Source: Pseudomonas viridiflava
Lineage (GTDB): Bacteria > Pseudomonadota > Gammaproteobacteria > Pseudomonadales > Pseudomonadaceae
NCBI RefSeq assembly: GCF_900590885.1
Contig: NZ_UUON01000004.1
Span: forward strand, 310,001-374,000
Direction: 5' to 3'
DNA length: 64,000 bases
Made by a program: the position numbers and the translations under genes. Below the pieces are notes generated by a model. The model was given only the letters and a program-made list of their open reading frames with translations, did no database searches and was not told the origin of the DNA. Positions 48,401-56,500 of this stretch are shown piece after piece; the stretch's first letter is position 1, and each line of letters begins with the position of its first letter.

Positions 48401-48647
48401 TGTTGAAGCCGTGGTTGCCGAGCCGGCGCCAGTGGTTGAGCCAGCACCGGTCGTTGAAAACGCGCCAGTGGTTGAAGAAGCGCCAGTGGTTGCCGAAGTC
48501 GCCGCCCCGGTGGTTGAAGCCGCACCGGCCAGCGCCCTGACCGAAAACGGCCGTGCGCCGAATGACCCACGTGAAGTGCGTCGTCGTCGCAAGGAAGCTG
48601 AGGCTGCTGCCGCTGCGGCAGCTCAGGAAACAGAAGCACGAGACTAA
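45474..48647 (+). CDS. rne: Ribonuclease E
   Basis: 1057 residues from ATG 45474 ([31 protein letters not shown]); the Shine-Dalgarno is weak. N-terminal catalytic half: S1 domain (about 35-125), DNase I-like metal site in [13 protein letters not shown] and [11 protein letters not shown], zinc-link CPRCNGTG near 400. The C-terminal half is unfolded: arginine-rich EERAPR repeats (47320-47680), then a Glu/Pro/Val tract of PVVEAPVVE repeats (47990-48540). These tails scaffold RNA and degradosome partners. The regulator rraB is at 4.5 kb. A very long antisense ORF is a codon-bias shadow. Confidence 0.96.
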   Translation: MKRMLINATQPEELRVALVDGQRLYDLDIESGAREQKKANIYKGRITRIEPSLEAAFVDFGSERHGFLPLKEISREYFKKAPEGRVNIKDVLSEGQEVIVQVEKEERGNKGAALTTFISLAGRYLVLMPNNPRAGGISRRIEGEERNELREALNGLIAPADMGLIVRTAGLGRSSEEMQWDLDYLLQLWTAIKEASLDRSAPFLIYQESNVIIRAIRDYLRQDIGEVLIDSVEAQDEALTFIRQVMPQYASKIKLYEDSVPLFNRFQIESQIETAFQRVVELPSGGSIVIDPTEALVSIDINSARATKGSDIEETALQTNLEAAEEIARQLRLRDIGGLIVIDFIDMTPAKNQRAVEEKVRECLEADRARVQVGRISRFGLLEMSRQRLRPSLGESSGIVCPRCNGTGIIRDVESLSLAILRLIEEEALKDRTAEVRAQVPIPVAAFLLNEKRNSITKIELRTRARIVILPNDHLETPHFEVQRLRDDSPEAHSGQSSYEIAAAAAEVEEVQPAAATRTLVRQEAAVKTAPARANAPVPVEAAAPVAAPAVLPEPSLFKGLVKSLVSLFATKEEPAAPVVVEKPATERPARNEERRNGRQQSRNRNGRRDEERKPREERAPREERAPREERAPREAREETPTVAREERAPREERAPRTPRAPREDRKPRGEREERVRELREPLDAVPAVAAAVTAEATSEERPARQPREERAPREERQPRPPREERQPRAEQAAAASDEEVLTAEEQQEDGQDNAEGDRPRRRSRGQRRRSNRRERQRDANGNVIEGSEEAGENAEGANSEPTGADLAAGLAVTAAVASSVISAPAEAQAHEQAERATAAVEETVAVEAPVAETPVVEAPAAEAAVVETPVVEAAVVEAPVVEATTPIEAPVVPEVEVAPVQEAQPEVEVVAVEPAPVVEPEPVVEAVVEAPVVEAAPQVREVREEQTAFQWSAEPAAPVEAPAPAPVAEEAPAPVVEAVVAEPAPVVEPAPVVENAPVVEEAPVVAEVAAPVVEAAPASALTENGRAPNDPREVRRRRKEAEAAAAAAAQETEARD
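47320..47680 (+). repeat. Arg/Glu repeat tract in rne
   Basis: Tandem codons for [12 protein letters not shown] units with slight variants, about a dozen copies in all. Encodes the arginine-rich RNA-binding segment of RNase E. Copy number may vary between strains. Confidence 0.8.
47990..48540 (+). repeat. Pro/Val/Glu/Ala repeat tract in rne
   Basis: Degenerate coding repeat of VEAPV / PVVE units, acidic, close to the C terminus of RNase E. Confidence 0.75.
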
Positions 48648-48677
48648 CCTCTCGTCTGATTCCAGCAGCTACTAAAA

Positions 48678-48710
48678 AGCCCCGCCTGAGTGATCAGGCG
48701 GGGCTTTTTT
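48678..48710 (+). terminator. Rho-independent terminator of rne (bidirectional)
   Basis: AGCCCCGCCTGA (48678-48689), loop GTGA, TCAGGCGGGGCT (48694-48705), T run to 48710, with an A run on the other side, so it can also end the minus-strand unit that finishes at 48723. Confidence 0.9.
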
Positions 48711-48722
48711 ATCTGGCGATTT

Positions 48723-49301
48723 TTAGCGGTACTGCAGCCTCGCGGGCACATCCACATCCCACAACACACCGGCGTCCTGTACCAGTACCTCCTTCAATGC
48801 CGCCTGGGCAAACAACGGCTTGGCGCCGCGATCACCGGTCAGCGCCATCAGCTGCGGCCCGAACGCACGGCCAAACGCAACCGGATGCCCATACCGCCCC
48901 GCCTGTACCGGCACGCTGATGCCATCTGCCACCAGCGCGTCAATCACCTGCTCAATGCTGGTTGGCTGGATAAACGGCATATCCCCCAACACCACCAGCC
49001 AGCCCTCGGCCGACGCACTGGCCGCGACCGCCGCGGCAATGCTGTCACCCATGCCCGCCGAGTGCAGCAGCACGACCTGGCAGCCATAAGCCTCGGCCAA
49101 GCGGATGACCTCCGTACGCTCTGGCAAGGTCACCACCCAACGGTCCACCACACGCGCGGGCAAGTTCACCAGCACTTGCTCGATCACCGGCCGCGTCACG
49201 CCATCCCGGCCGACACACTGGGCCAGCAACTTATCCTCGCCCGTCTCGGCGCGAAACCGGCTGCCCAGCCCCGCCGCCAGTACAATCGCCGTGACTGTCA
49301 C
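48723..49301 (-). CDS. Nucleotidyltransferase, molybdenum cofactor type (MocA-like)
   Basis: 192 residues from the GTG at 49301, which overlaps the XdhC stop (GTGA); the longer ORF upstream is a shadow. Start TAIVLAAGLGSRF is the NTP-binding motif of MobA/MocA enzymes, and VVLGDMPFIQP (near 100) holds the metal Asp. Likely adds CMP to molybdopterin for hydroxylase-type Mo enzymes. No hydroxylase structural genes are adjacent. Confidence 0.88.
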   Translation of the reverse strand: MTVTAIVLAAGLGSRFRAETGEDKLLAQCVGRDGVTRPVIEQVLVNLPARVVDRWVVTLPERTEVIRLAEAYGCQVVLLHSAGMGDSIAAAVAASASAEGWLVVLGDMPFIQPTSIEQVIDALVADGISVPVQAGRYGHPVAFGRAFGPQLMALTGDRGAKPLFAQAALKEVLVQDAGVLWDVDVPARLQYR

Positions 49302-50284
49302 TCGGCGACCACCGGCAACGGTTTTTTCTGCATCGGTGCCACGCCGTTCTTGATCGCGACAATTTCCGCCATCAGCGACAAGGCGATTTCCGCCGGCGTA
49401 TGGCTGCCGATATGCAAGCCAATCGGGCCATGCAACCGTGCAATAGCCTGCGCCGACAAGCCCAGCGCCGCCAGGGTTTCGCGACGTTTCTGGGTGTTGA
49501 CCCGCGAGCCCAGCGCGCCGATGTAGAACGCGCTGGAGTTCAACGCCGTGAGCAAGGCCATGTCGTCCAGGCGCGGGTCGTGGGTCAGGCACACGATAGC
49601 GGTGCGCTCGTCGGTCTGGATATTCAGCACCGCCTCGTCCGGCATGCCCGGCACGAAGCGGCCATGCTGTTCTTCCCAGCCATAGACGAACTCTTCGCGC
49701 GGGTCGCAGATCAGCACTTCGAAATCCAGCAAGCGCGCCATTTCCGCCACATACCGCGACAGCTGCCCGGCACCGATCAGCAGCAGGCGCCAACGCGGGC
49801 CGTAGATGGCGCGCAGACGTTCGCCGTCGAAGGTCACCACATCGGTCTTGCTCGCGCCGCTCAAGGTGACTTCGCCGGTGGCCAGGTTCAGCTCACGGGC
49901 GACCACCTGGTGGTCCTCGCAGCGCGCCAGCAATTCGGCCACCCAGGCCCAGTCATCCACGCGCTCTTCGGTGAGGCGCAAGGTGCCGCCACACGGCAGG
50001 CCAAAACGGGCCGCCTCATCGCGGGTAACGCCGTAGGTCACCAGTTGCACGGGCGGTCCGTCGGCGGCCAGGCGGCCATCCTGCAAGCGTGCGATCAAGT
50101 CATCCTCGATGCAACCGCCGGACACCGAACCGATCACCACACCATCGCCCCGCAAGGCCAACATCGCCCCCGGTGGGCGCGGCGCACTGCCCCAGGTCTG
50201 CACCACGCTGTACAACACTACTTGCTGCCCGGCGCGGCGCCATTCAAGCACGCTGCGCAGGACATTCAGATCCACACTGTCCAT
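49298..50284 (-). CDS. XdhC-family Mo-cofactor insertion protein
   Basis: 328 residues from the ATG at 50284 (GGGAG before it); 50320 is an in-frame alternative. N-terminal XdhC_CoxI domain: VVLYSVVQTWGSAPRPPGAMLAL, SVSGGCIEDDL with the conserved Cys, RFGLPCGGTLRL. C-terminal Rossmann part: LLIGAGQLSRYVAEMARLLDFEVLICDPREEF. XdhC proteins bind and sulfurate Mo cofactor and insert it into xanthine-dehydrogenase-like enzymes. Coupled to the nucleotidyltransferase. Confidence 0.9.
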   Translation of the reverse strand: MDSVDLNVLRSVLEWRRAGQQVVLYSVVQTWGSAPRPPGAMLALRGDGVVIGSVSGGCIEDDLIARLQDGRLAADGPPVQLVTYGVTRDEAARFGLPCGGTLRLTEERVDDWAWVAELLARCEDHQVVARELNLATGEVTLSGASKTDVVTFDGERLRAIYGPRWRLLLIGAGQLSRYVAEMARLLDFEVLICDPREEFVYGWEEQHGRFVPGMPDEAVLNIQTDERTAIVCLTHDPRLDDMALLTALNSSAFYIGALGSRVNTQKRRETLAALGLSAQAIARLHGPIGLHIGSHTPAEIALSLMAEIVAIKNGVAPMQKKPLPVVAE

Positions 50285-50353
50285 CAGTTCTCCCGCCAGC
50301 GTTGTTGATGAAGTAGTCATTTACTGTAAAGGAAAAGTGACCGCGCAGAAACG

Positions 50354-50382
50354 CAAACGCCCCGAACCAGTCGGGGCGTTTG
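50354..50382 (-). terminator. Terminator hairpin after dctA
   Basis: CAAACGCCCCGA (50354-50365) and TCGGGGCGTTTG (50371-50382), perfect 12-bp stem, lying just past the dctA stop and before the XdhC start. No long T tract. Confidence 0.7.
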
Positions 50383-50419
50383 TGAGTAGCTGTCGGCGCG
50401 TGCTTACGCCATCAGCGGC

Positions 50420-51751
50420 TTACTTGACGACAGGTGCAGGGCCTTCGGCCACGCCCAGGTCGTCGATTTCGCGGGTTTCCGAGATACCGGTACCGCCGGA
50501 CGCCAGCTCGCTTTGCAGCTTGTCGGTGTCCAGTTCCTTGACCCACTTGGCCACAACGATGGTGGCAACGGCGTTACCGACCAGGTTGGTCAGTGCGCGG
50601 GCTTCGGACATGAAGCGGTCGATACCCAGGATCAGCGCCAGGCCGGCAACCGGCAGATGGCCTACGGCCGACAGGGTCGCAGCCAGTACGATGAAGCCCG
50701 AACCGGTCACGCCTGCAGCGCCTTTGGAGGACAGCAGCAGCACCAGCAACAGGGTGATCTGGTGGGTGATGTCCATGTGGGTGTCAGTCGCCTGGGCGAT
50801 GAACACGGCAGCCATGGTCAGGTAGATCGAAGTACCGTCGAGGTTGAACGAGTAGCCGGTCGGGATCACCAGGCCTACTACGGATTTCTTCGCGCCCAGA
50901 CGCTCCATCTTGATCAGCATGCGTGGCAGTGCGGATTCGGAAGACGAAGTACCCAGAACGATCAGCAGTTCTTCACGGATGTAGCGGATCAGCTTGATCA
51001 CGCTGAAACCGTGGGCGCGGCAGATGCCACCCAGCACCACCAGCACGAACAGGAGGCAGGTGATGTAGAAGCAGATCATCAACTGGCCCAGCTGCACCAG
51101 CGAACCTACACCGTAGGCACCGATGGTGAACGCCATGGCGCCCAGGGCACCGATTGGCGCGAGCTTCATGATCATGTTGATGATGTTGAACATCACGTGG
51201 GCGAAGCGATCGATGAAGTCCAGCACCGGCTTGCCGTAGGCACCCAGGCGATGCAGGGCGAAACCGAAGATCACCGAGAACATCAGCACTTGCAGGATGT
51301 CGCCGTTGGCGAACGCGCCGACGATGGTGTTAGGGATTACGTTGAGGATAAAGCCGACGATGCTCTGGTCTTTACCGGCAGTGACGTAGGCCGCCACTTT
51401 GGAAGCGTCCAGGGTCGCGACGTCGATGTGCATGCCGGCGCCCGGTTGCACAACGTTCACCACGATCAGGCCGATCAGCAGGGCAACGGTGGAAACGATT
51501 TCGAAGTACAGCAGCGCGTAGCCGCCGGTTTTGCCGACCGATTTCATGCTTTGCATGCCAGCGATGCCGCTGACAACGGTGCAGAAGATGATCGGGGCAA
51601 TGACCATTTTGATCAGCTTGATAAAGCCGTCACCCAGTGGCTTGAGGGCCACGCCGGTCTGCGGGTAGAAGTGACCGAGCAAAATACCGATAACGATTGC
51701 AACGATCACCTGGAAATACAGGGATTTGTAGATTGGCTGACGAGTCGTCAT
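50420..51751 (-). CDS. dctA: C4-dicarboxylate transporter DctA
   Basis: 443 residues from the ATG at 51751 ([30 protein letters not shown]). Proton- or sodium-coupled symporter for succinate, fumarate and malate (DAACS family). Conserved hairpin [19 protein letters not shown] (serine-rich) and [22 protein letters not shown] are present. About eight membrane segments plus two re-entrant loops. Preceded by a perfect sigma-54 promoter; position next to an AraC gene matches PAO1 PA1183-PA1184. Confidence 0.95.
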   Translation of the reverse strand: MTTRQPIYKSLYFQVIVAIVIGILLGHFYPQTGVALKPLGDGFIKLIKMVIAPIIFCTVVSGIAGMQSMKSVGKTGGYALLYFEIVSTVALLIGLIVVNVVQPGAGMHIDVATLDASKVAAYVTAGKDQSIVGFILNVIPNTIVGAFANGDILQVLMFSVIFGFALHRLGAYGKPVLDFIDRFAHVMFNIINMIMKLAPIGALGAMAFTIGAYGVGSLVQLGQLMICFYITCLLFVLVVLGGICRAHGFSVIKLIRYIREELLIVLGTSSSESALPRMLIKMERLGAKKSVVGLVIPTGYSFNLDGTSIYLTMAAVFIAQATDTHMDITHQITLLLVLLLSSKGAAGVTGSGFIVLAATLSAVGHLPVAGLALILGIDRFMSEARALTNLVGNAVATIVVAKWVKELDTDKLQSELASGGTGISETREIDDLGVAEGPAPVVK

Positions 51752-51886
51752 TGCAAAGTTCCTCAATCGTCCCGTGTGGCAAATATCCGCCATTGCCCAC
51801 GACACTTGAATTGCGAACCCTCCTGCACTGGAGGGATTTGTTGTTTGCGAGGTCTGTAGGACCAGGCCTGCGCTGTAATCCTTATC

Positions 51887-51901
51887 GCAAACGCCGTGCC
51901 A
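51887..51901 (-). promoter_or_regulatory. Sigma-54 promoter of dctA
   Basis: Minus-strand TGGCAC-GGCGT-TTGC, an exact match to the -24/-12 consensus TGGCAC-N5-TTGC. The start would be near 51876, leaving a leader of about 125 nt. DctB/DctD-type activation is known for pseudomonad dctA. Nothing else is seen in the 338-bp gap 51752-52089. Confidence 0.85.
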
Positions 51902-52089
51902 CTTTACTGAAAAACCCTTGAGGCCTTTAGACATCAGGGCTCGAGCTTTTCAGGCGAGTGTGCGGCGACCCAACAGGTGGCGGATTTCCGCCCACTCACC
52001 CAATCCCGTCCTACAATTTGGCGGATATCCGCCTTGTCGCCCTCCCCCGGCGTGGCTACCATCCGCCACTCCAAGGACGAGGCCTTCGC

Positions 52090-53088
52090 ATGCGTGAACG
52101 TACCATCGCCAGTCACTATGCCCGGGCTGCCCTCGGCGGTGCGCGTCGAGCCGGTTACGACTATTCGGACCTGCTGCAACAGCTGGGCATTACCCCGCAA
52201 CTGCTGAGCGAACCTCGCGCGCGCATCGCGCCGGAGCAATTTACCCGGTTGCTGCAAATGCTCTGGCTGGGCCTGGACGACGAATACCTCGGCTTCGCTG
52301 ACGGCCCGAGCAAACGCGGCACATTCGCCATGATGTGCCACGCGCTGATCCACTGCCGCACCCTGGAGAAGGCTCTGGAACGCGGCTTATTATTTTATAG
52401 CCTATTCCCGCAGGGTCCGCGCTGGCAGTTGACGCGCGAAGGCGATATGGCTCGCCTGAGCCTGGATGACTCCCAACTCTGGGACCCGGATCACTTCCTC
52501 AGCGAATGCCTGCTGGTGATCTGGCATCGGCTCGGCAGTTGGCTGATCGGCCAGCGCATCCGGCTGCACCAGGCCACGTTCAGCTACCCGATGCCGGCCC
52601 ACGCCGGTGAATACGATCTGCTGTTTCCCTGCACGCTGGTATTCGGCGCACCGAACAGCAGTCTGGTGTTTCCCAGCCGATACTTGAGCCTGCCGTTGTT
52701 GCAGGACGAACGCACCCTCAAGCATTTTCTCGAGCGCTCGCCTGCCGACCTGCTGTCACGTCCGGATGAGGGCGACAGCCTGAGCAGCCAGTTGCGCCGT
52801 TTGTTGAGCCGCGACCGCACGCCCTGGCCGGACCTGGAAGCGGTGGCCCAGCACCTGCACATCAGCCCGCAAACCCTGCGCCGCCACCTGCGTGAAGAAG
52901 GCACCAGCTTTCAGGCGCTCAAGGATGAGCTGCGACGGGACATCGCCATTTATCATTTGGGGCGGGCGGATTTGTCGTTGCAGGAGATTGCCGAGCAGCT
53001 GGGGTTTTCCGAGCCTTCGGCGTTTCATCGGGCGTTCAAGAAGTGGACGGGGGTGACGCCGGGGGCTTATCGGGCCCAGGAGGGTTAG
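52090..53088 (+). CDS. AraC-family regulator (OruR/ArgR-like, PA1184 type)
   Basis: 332 residues from the ATG at 52090 (MRERTIASHYARAALGGARR); the region upstream is in frame but lacks family similarity. N-terminal Arabinose_bd-type domain (about 10-210) with GTFAMMCHALIHCRTLEKAL. C-terminal HTH pair: DLEAVAQHLHISPQTLRRHLREEGTSFQALK and LQEIAEQLGFSEPSAFHRAFKKWTGVTPGAYR. Divergent from dctA; effector unknown. Confidence 0.88.
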   Translation: MRERTIASHYARAALGGARRAGYDYSDLLQQLGITPQLLSEPRARIAPEQFTRLLQMLWLGLDDEYLGFADGPSKRGTFAMMCHALIHCRTLEKALERGLLFYSLFPQGPRWQLTREGDMARLSLDDSQLWDPDHFLSECLLVIWHRLGSWLIGQRIRLHQATFSYPMPAHAGEYDLLFPCTLVFGAPNSSLVFPSRYLSLPLLQDERTLKHFLERSPADLLSRPDEGDSLSSQLRRLLSRDRTPWPDLEAVAQHLHISPQTLRRHLREEGTSFQALKDELRRDIAIYHLGRADLSLQEIAEQLGFSEPSAFHRAFKKWTGVTPGAYRAQEG

Positions 53089-53107
53089 AGGTGGGTTGTC
53101 TGTAAGG

Positions 53108-53191
53108 GCCTCATCGGGGGCAAGCTCCCTCCCACATTTTGATTTGTGAATACATTCAAAATTGTGGGAGGGGGCTTGCCCCCGATGAGGC
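53108..53191. repeat. REP pair in outward (inverted) order
   Basis: CATCGGGGGCAAGCTCCCTCCCACA then TGTGGGAGGGGGCTTGCCCCCGATG, with flanking GGCCT/AGGCC also paired. The halves face opposite to the usual REPIN order (CCCACA inside, CGATG outside). Between convergent genes. Confidence 0.82.
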
Positions 53192-53209
53192 CAGTACAGC
53201 CACTACACA

Positions 53210-54556
53210 TCACACAGCCGGAAAATGAATCTTGAACGCCGCCCCACCCAACGGCGAATCCCCCAACGTCAGCCGCGCGCCATAGCTCTCGATAATATCC
53301 TTGACCACCGCCAGCCCAATCCCCTGCCCCGGATGCTGACGGTCCAGCCGCTCACCCCTTTGCAGGATGCGCGCACGCTGATCGGGTGGCACACCCGGCC
53401 CATCATCTTCGATACACAGCTCTGTGCCTTCCAGGCTTTCCACCAGGCTGATGCGCACTTCACTCAGGCACAGCCGATAGGCGTTCTCCAACAGGTTGCC
53501 GAGCATTTCCAGCAAGGCGCCCTTCTCGATGGGCACATCGCATTCCGGCGGCAGGTCATAAGTCACGGTGACGCGTTTGTCGCGATAGACCTTGCCCAAC
53601 GTGTCGCACAGGCTTTGCAGCACCGGTTCCAGGCGCACCTGATGGCGTACCAGGCCGCTTTTACGCAGGCTGGCGCGTTGCAATTGGTAGCTGATCTGTT
53701 GGCTCATGCGTTCAATCTGCGATTGCAGCACCCAGGCCTGGTCGCGATCTTCCGGGCGCTGGGCCATGTCTTCGCTCACGCCTTGCAACACCGCCAGCGG
53801 GGTTTTCAGGCTGTGGGCCAGGTCGTCGAGGGAGTCGCGGTAGCGCGCACGCTGCTCACGTTCGCTGTGCAGCAAGCGGTTGAGCGAGCCGGTCAGGCGC
53901 AGCAGTTCACGCGGGTGTTCTTCGCTGAGGCTTTCGCGGGTGCCGCCTTCGATCTGGTCGAGTTCCTGGCTCAGCCGCCGCAGGGCTTGCAGGCCCCAGG
54001 TCAGGCCCAGCCACAGCAAGGTCAGCAGCACCAGCAGGGCCGCACCGAAACCCAGGTAGAGGTTTTCGCGCAGGCCTTCGAGGGTCAATTGGTATTCGCG
54101 CACCGGTTGCAGGGCGACAATACTGAACGCCGCGCTCTTGCCGCCGAGCAGCTTGACCTCCACGTCATACACGAAGAATTCCTGGCCGTTGGCCTCGCGA
54201 ATCCGTGCGAACTCATTACCGCGCCCGTCATAGCGCGGTTTGTAGTTGATGTTTTCTTCCTTGGTCGCGCGCGAACGCCACACCAGGTGGCCTTCACGGT
54301 CGTAGATATAGCCCAGCAGCCGGCTATCGGTGAGGTTGAAGCGTTCGTCGGGCAACTGCGCCGGCATCAGCAGGCGGTTGTTTTCGACGCGTGCGGCGGA
54401 AATCAACGTGGTGACGTCCGACGCCAGGCGCTGCTCGATGGAATCCTGCAACGCCAGGCTGAACGCGCCCTGCATCGCCGGCAGCAAGCCCAACATAAAC
54501 AGCACGGCCAGGGTGGCGGCCGCCAGCATCAAGCGCACGCGAAGCGAGCGAATCAA
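53210..54556 (-). CDS. phoQ: Sensor histidine kinase PhoQ
   Basis: 448 residues. Two membrane segments (about 8-30 and 165-187), periplasmic sensor between them, HAMP region, HisKA with SLDDLAHSLKTPLAVLQ (His near 254) and ATPase motifs NLLENAYRLC, EDDGPGVP, GQGIGLAVVKDIIESYG. Mg- and peptide-sensing partner of PhoP. Overlaps phoP by 4 bp. oprH, which precedes phoPQ in P. aeruginosa, is not here. Confidence 0.92.
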   Translation of the reverse strand: MIRSLRVRLMLAAATLAVLFMLGLLPAMQGAFSLALQDSIEQRLASDVTTLISAARVENNRLLMPAQLPDERFNLTDSRLLGYIYDREGHLVWRSRATKEENINYKPRYDGRGNEFARIREANGQEFFVYDVEVKLLGGKSAAFSIVALQPVREYQLTLEGLRENLYLGFGAALLVLLTLLWLGLTWGLQALRRLSQELDQIEGGTRESLSEEHPRELLRLTGSLNRLLHSEREQRARYRDSLDDLAHSLKTPLAVLQGVSEDMAQRPEDRDQAWVLQSQIERMSQQISYQLQRASLRKSGLVRHQVRLEPVLQSLCDTLGKVYRDKRVTVTYDLPPECDVPIEKGALLEMLGNLLENAYRLCLSEVRISLVESLEGTELCIEDDGPGVPPDQRARILQRGERLDRQHPGQGIGLAVVKDIIESYGARLTLGDSPLGGAAFKIHFPAV

Positions 54557-55230
54557 CGGCAGCGCTCATTGAACAGGTAGCCCAGGCCGCGCACGGTGTC
54601 GATCGGCTTGAACCCCGCCGGGCCTTCCAGCTTGCGACGCAGGCGGCCGACCAGCACTTCGATGACGTTCGGGTCGCGCTCGTCGTCGTCCGGGTAGAGC
54701 TGTTCCATCAAACGGTCCTTGGCCACCACTTGCTGGTGATGGCGCATCAGGTATTCGAGGATCCGGTATTCGTAGGCGGTGAGTGCCAGCGGCTGTTCGT
54801 CGAGGGACGCCTGCTTGCGGTTGAGGTCCAGCAGCAAGGGCCCGGCGACGATGGTCGACTGGGTAAAGCCGCTGGAACGGCGCAGCAAGGCATTCATGCG
54901 CGCCTCCAGCTCTTCGAACTGGAACGGCTTGACCACGTAGTCGTCGGCACCGGCGGCCAGGCCTTCGACCTTGTCCTGCCAGTTGCCGCGCGCGGTGAGG
55001 ATCAGGATCGGGAAGGTCTTGGCCTCGCTGCGCAATTTACGAATCAGGTCCAGGCCGCCCATGCCGGGCAGGCCCAGGTCGATGATCGCCAGGTCATGGT
55101 TGAATTGGCCGGTCTGGTACAGGGCCTCTTCGGCGTTGGCCACGGCCTCGACCACGTGGCCGCTGTCGGTCAGGCGGGTAAACAGGTGATGACGCAGCAG
55201 CGCCTCATCTTCCACCACCAGCAATTTCAT
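54553..55230 (-). CDS. phoP: Response regulator PhoP
   Basis: 225 residues from the ATG at 55230. Receiver domain KLLVVEDEALLRHHLF with phospho-Asp in LAIIDLGLPGMGGLDLIRKLR and Lys in YVVKPFQFEELEARM. C-terminal OmpR winged helix (ALTAYEYRILEYLMRHHQQVVAKDRLMEQLYPDDDERDPNVIEVLVGRLRRKL). The sequence pattern is very close to P. aeruginosa PhoP. Cognate kinase follows. Confidence 0.93.
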   Translation of the reverse strand: MKLLVVEDEALLRHHLFTRLTDSGHVVEAVANAEEALYQTGQFNHDLAIIDLGLPGMGGLDLIRKLRSEAKTFPILILTARGNWQDKVEGLAAGADDYVVKPFQFEELEARMNALLRRSSGFTQSTIVAGPLLLDLNRKQASLDEQPLALTAYEYRILEYLMRHHQQVVAKDRLMEQLYPDDDERDPNVIEVLVGRLRRKLEGPAGFKPIDTVRGLGYLFNERCR

Positions 55231-55248
55231 AAGGCTCTCCAAAGCAAA

Positions 55249-55557
55249 TCAGCTGTCCGACAGAGGGATATCATAGCGGCCCTGCAAGTCTTGCGGGCGC
55301 AGTTTAATGCCATTGAACTCGCCGGTCTGGTGTTCATAGCCGGCGCGGTAGTTCGGCTGCGGCGTCGTGAGGCCCAGGGATTGGCCCCAAGGCGTGGGCT
55401 GGCTGGATGCGTCTTCGAAACTGACACGCTGGATCAACGTGCTGGTTTTTTTGGTTTTCTCACGACCAAATTCGGCAAACGCCCCATCAGAAGCCTGGAC
55501 CCCGGCGGTGGCACTGAGCATGGTTAACGCCAACATCAGCTTTTTGATCGCAGTCAT
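55249..55557 (-). CDS. Small secreted hypothetical protein upstream of phoPQ
   Basis: 102 residues with a signal peptide (MTAIKKLMLALTMLSATAGVQA). The mature part has a SDGAFAEFGREKTKKTSTLIQRVSFEDASSQPTPWG start and a C-terminal NGIKLRPQDLQGRYDIPLSDS. No cysteines. Family not recognised. Lies 19 bp before phoP on the same strand, where oprH would be in P. aeruginosa, so it may be a PhoP-controlled periplasmic protein (inference). Confidence 0.68.
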   Translation of the reverse strand: MTAIKKLMLALTMLSATAGVQASDGAFAEFGREKTKKTSTLIQRVSFEDASSQPTPWGQSLGLTTPQPNYRAGYEHQTGEFNGIKLRPQDLQGRYDIPLSDS

Positions 55558-55689
55558 GGTGTCACCTCATACGCGCGTGGCTGTTGTGTGTTGGCTTCAG
55601 CCTACGCAAACGCCCCTGAACTCCCCCTGAACAGGCCGCGCACCGCCCCGGGCTATCCTCTGGCGCAGCAACTCGGCAAAATACCGCCC

Positions 55690-56406
55690 ATGACGCCCTT
55701 ACCCGCTTGCTGCACCCCACTCGATGCCCATTGGCCGCTGCCCGAACCCTTGCCGGGCACGGTATTTTTGAGCACCCGCTTTGAGCCTGCCCTCTTGGCC
55801 GAGGGAGACTTCCTGCGCAGCGCCGTGCCGCCACCGCCGAGCATCCAGCGCTCGGTGGCCAAGCGCCAGGCCGAGTTCCTCGCCGGCCGCTTGTGCGCCC
55901 GCGCCGCCCTGCAACAACTCGATCAGCTGGACTGCATACCGGCGATCGGCGAAGACCGCGCCCCGGTATGGCCTGCGCATATCAGCGGCTCGATCACCCA
56001 CAGCACCGGGCATGCCGCCGCGATTGTCGGGCACAAGGCGCAGTGGCGTGGGTTGGGGATGGACCTGGAAAATATCCTCAGCCTGGAACGGGCCGAACGG
56101 CTGGCCGGGGAAATTCTGACTGCTGATGAACTGCAGCGCATGACGTTGGTGCCGCGTGAGCAGGTTGCGTTGCTGGTGACGCTGACGTTTTCTGCTAAAG
56201 AAAGCCTGTTCAAGGCGCTCTACCCGATTGTGCAGAAGCGCTTCTATTTTGAGCATGCTGAGGTGGTGGAGTGGGCCGAAGACGGCTCGGTGCGTCTGCG
56301 GTTGCTCACTGACCTGTCGGATGAGTGGTGCCATGGCAGGGAGCTGGTGGGGCAGTTTGCGGTGGATGAGGGGCAGTTGTTGAGTCTGGTGGCTATCAGC
56401 GCCTGA
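55690..56406 (+). CDS. pcpS: 4'-phosphopantetheinyl transferase (PcpS type)
   Basis: 238 residues from the ATG at 55690. Single broad-range PPTase of pseudomonads that activates AcpP and siderophore/NRPS carrier proteins. Sfp/EntD features: KRQAEFLAGRLCARAAL, GSITHSTGHAAAIVG with the His, LGMDLENI (metal Asp) and VTLTFSAKESLFKALYP. Divergent from the phoPQ unit. Similar in length to PAO1 PcpS (242). Confidence 0.92.
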   Translation: MTPLPACCTPLDAHWPLPEPLPGTVFLSTRFEPALLAEGDFLRSAVPPPPSIQRSVAKRQAEFLAGRLCARAALQQLDQLDCIPAIGEDRAPVWPAHISGSITHSTGHAAAIVGHKAQWRGLGMDLENILSLERAERLAGEILTADELQRMTLVPREQVALLVTLTFSAKESLFKALYPIVQKRFYFEHAEVVEWAEDGSVRLRLLTDLSDEWCHGRELVGQFAVDEGQLLSLVAISA

Positions 56407-56416
56407 CCTACAGCTA

Positions 56417-56490
56417 TCGGGGGCAAGCCCCCTCCCACAAGGGAATGCATTCCAACGTTGGAATTCAGTCAACTGTGGGAGGGGGCCCTC
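56417..56490. repeat. Degenerate REP pair
   Basis: ATCGGGGGCAAGCCCCCTCCCACA (56417-56440) and a truncated TGTGGGAGGGGGCCC (56474-56488). Between convergent pcpS and the sensor kinase gene. Confidence 0.75.
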
Positions 56491-56500
56491 GATGGCGGTC

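Noticed and set aside
49302..49793. N-terminal extension of the nucleotidyltransferase
   Set aside because: It is the reverse-frame reading of XdhC; the family begins at the GTG coupled to the XdhC stop.
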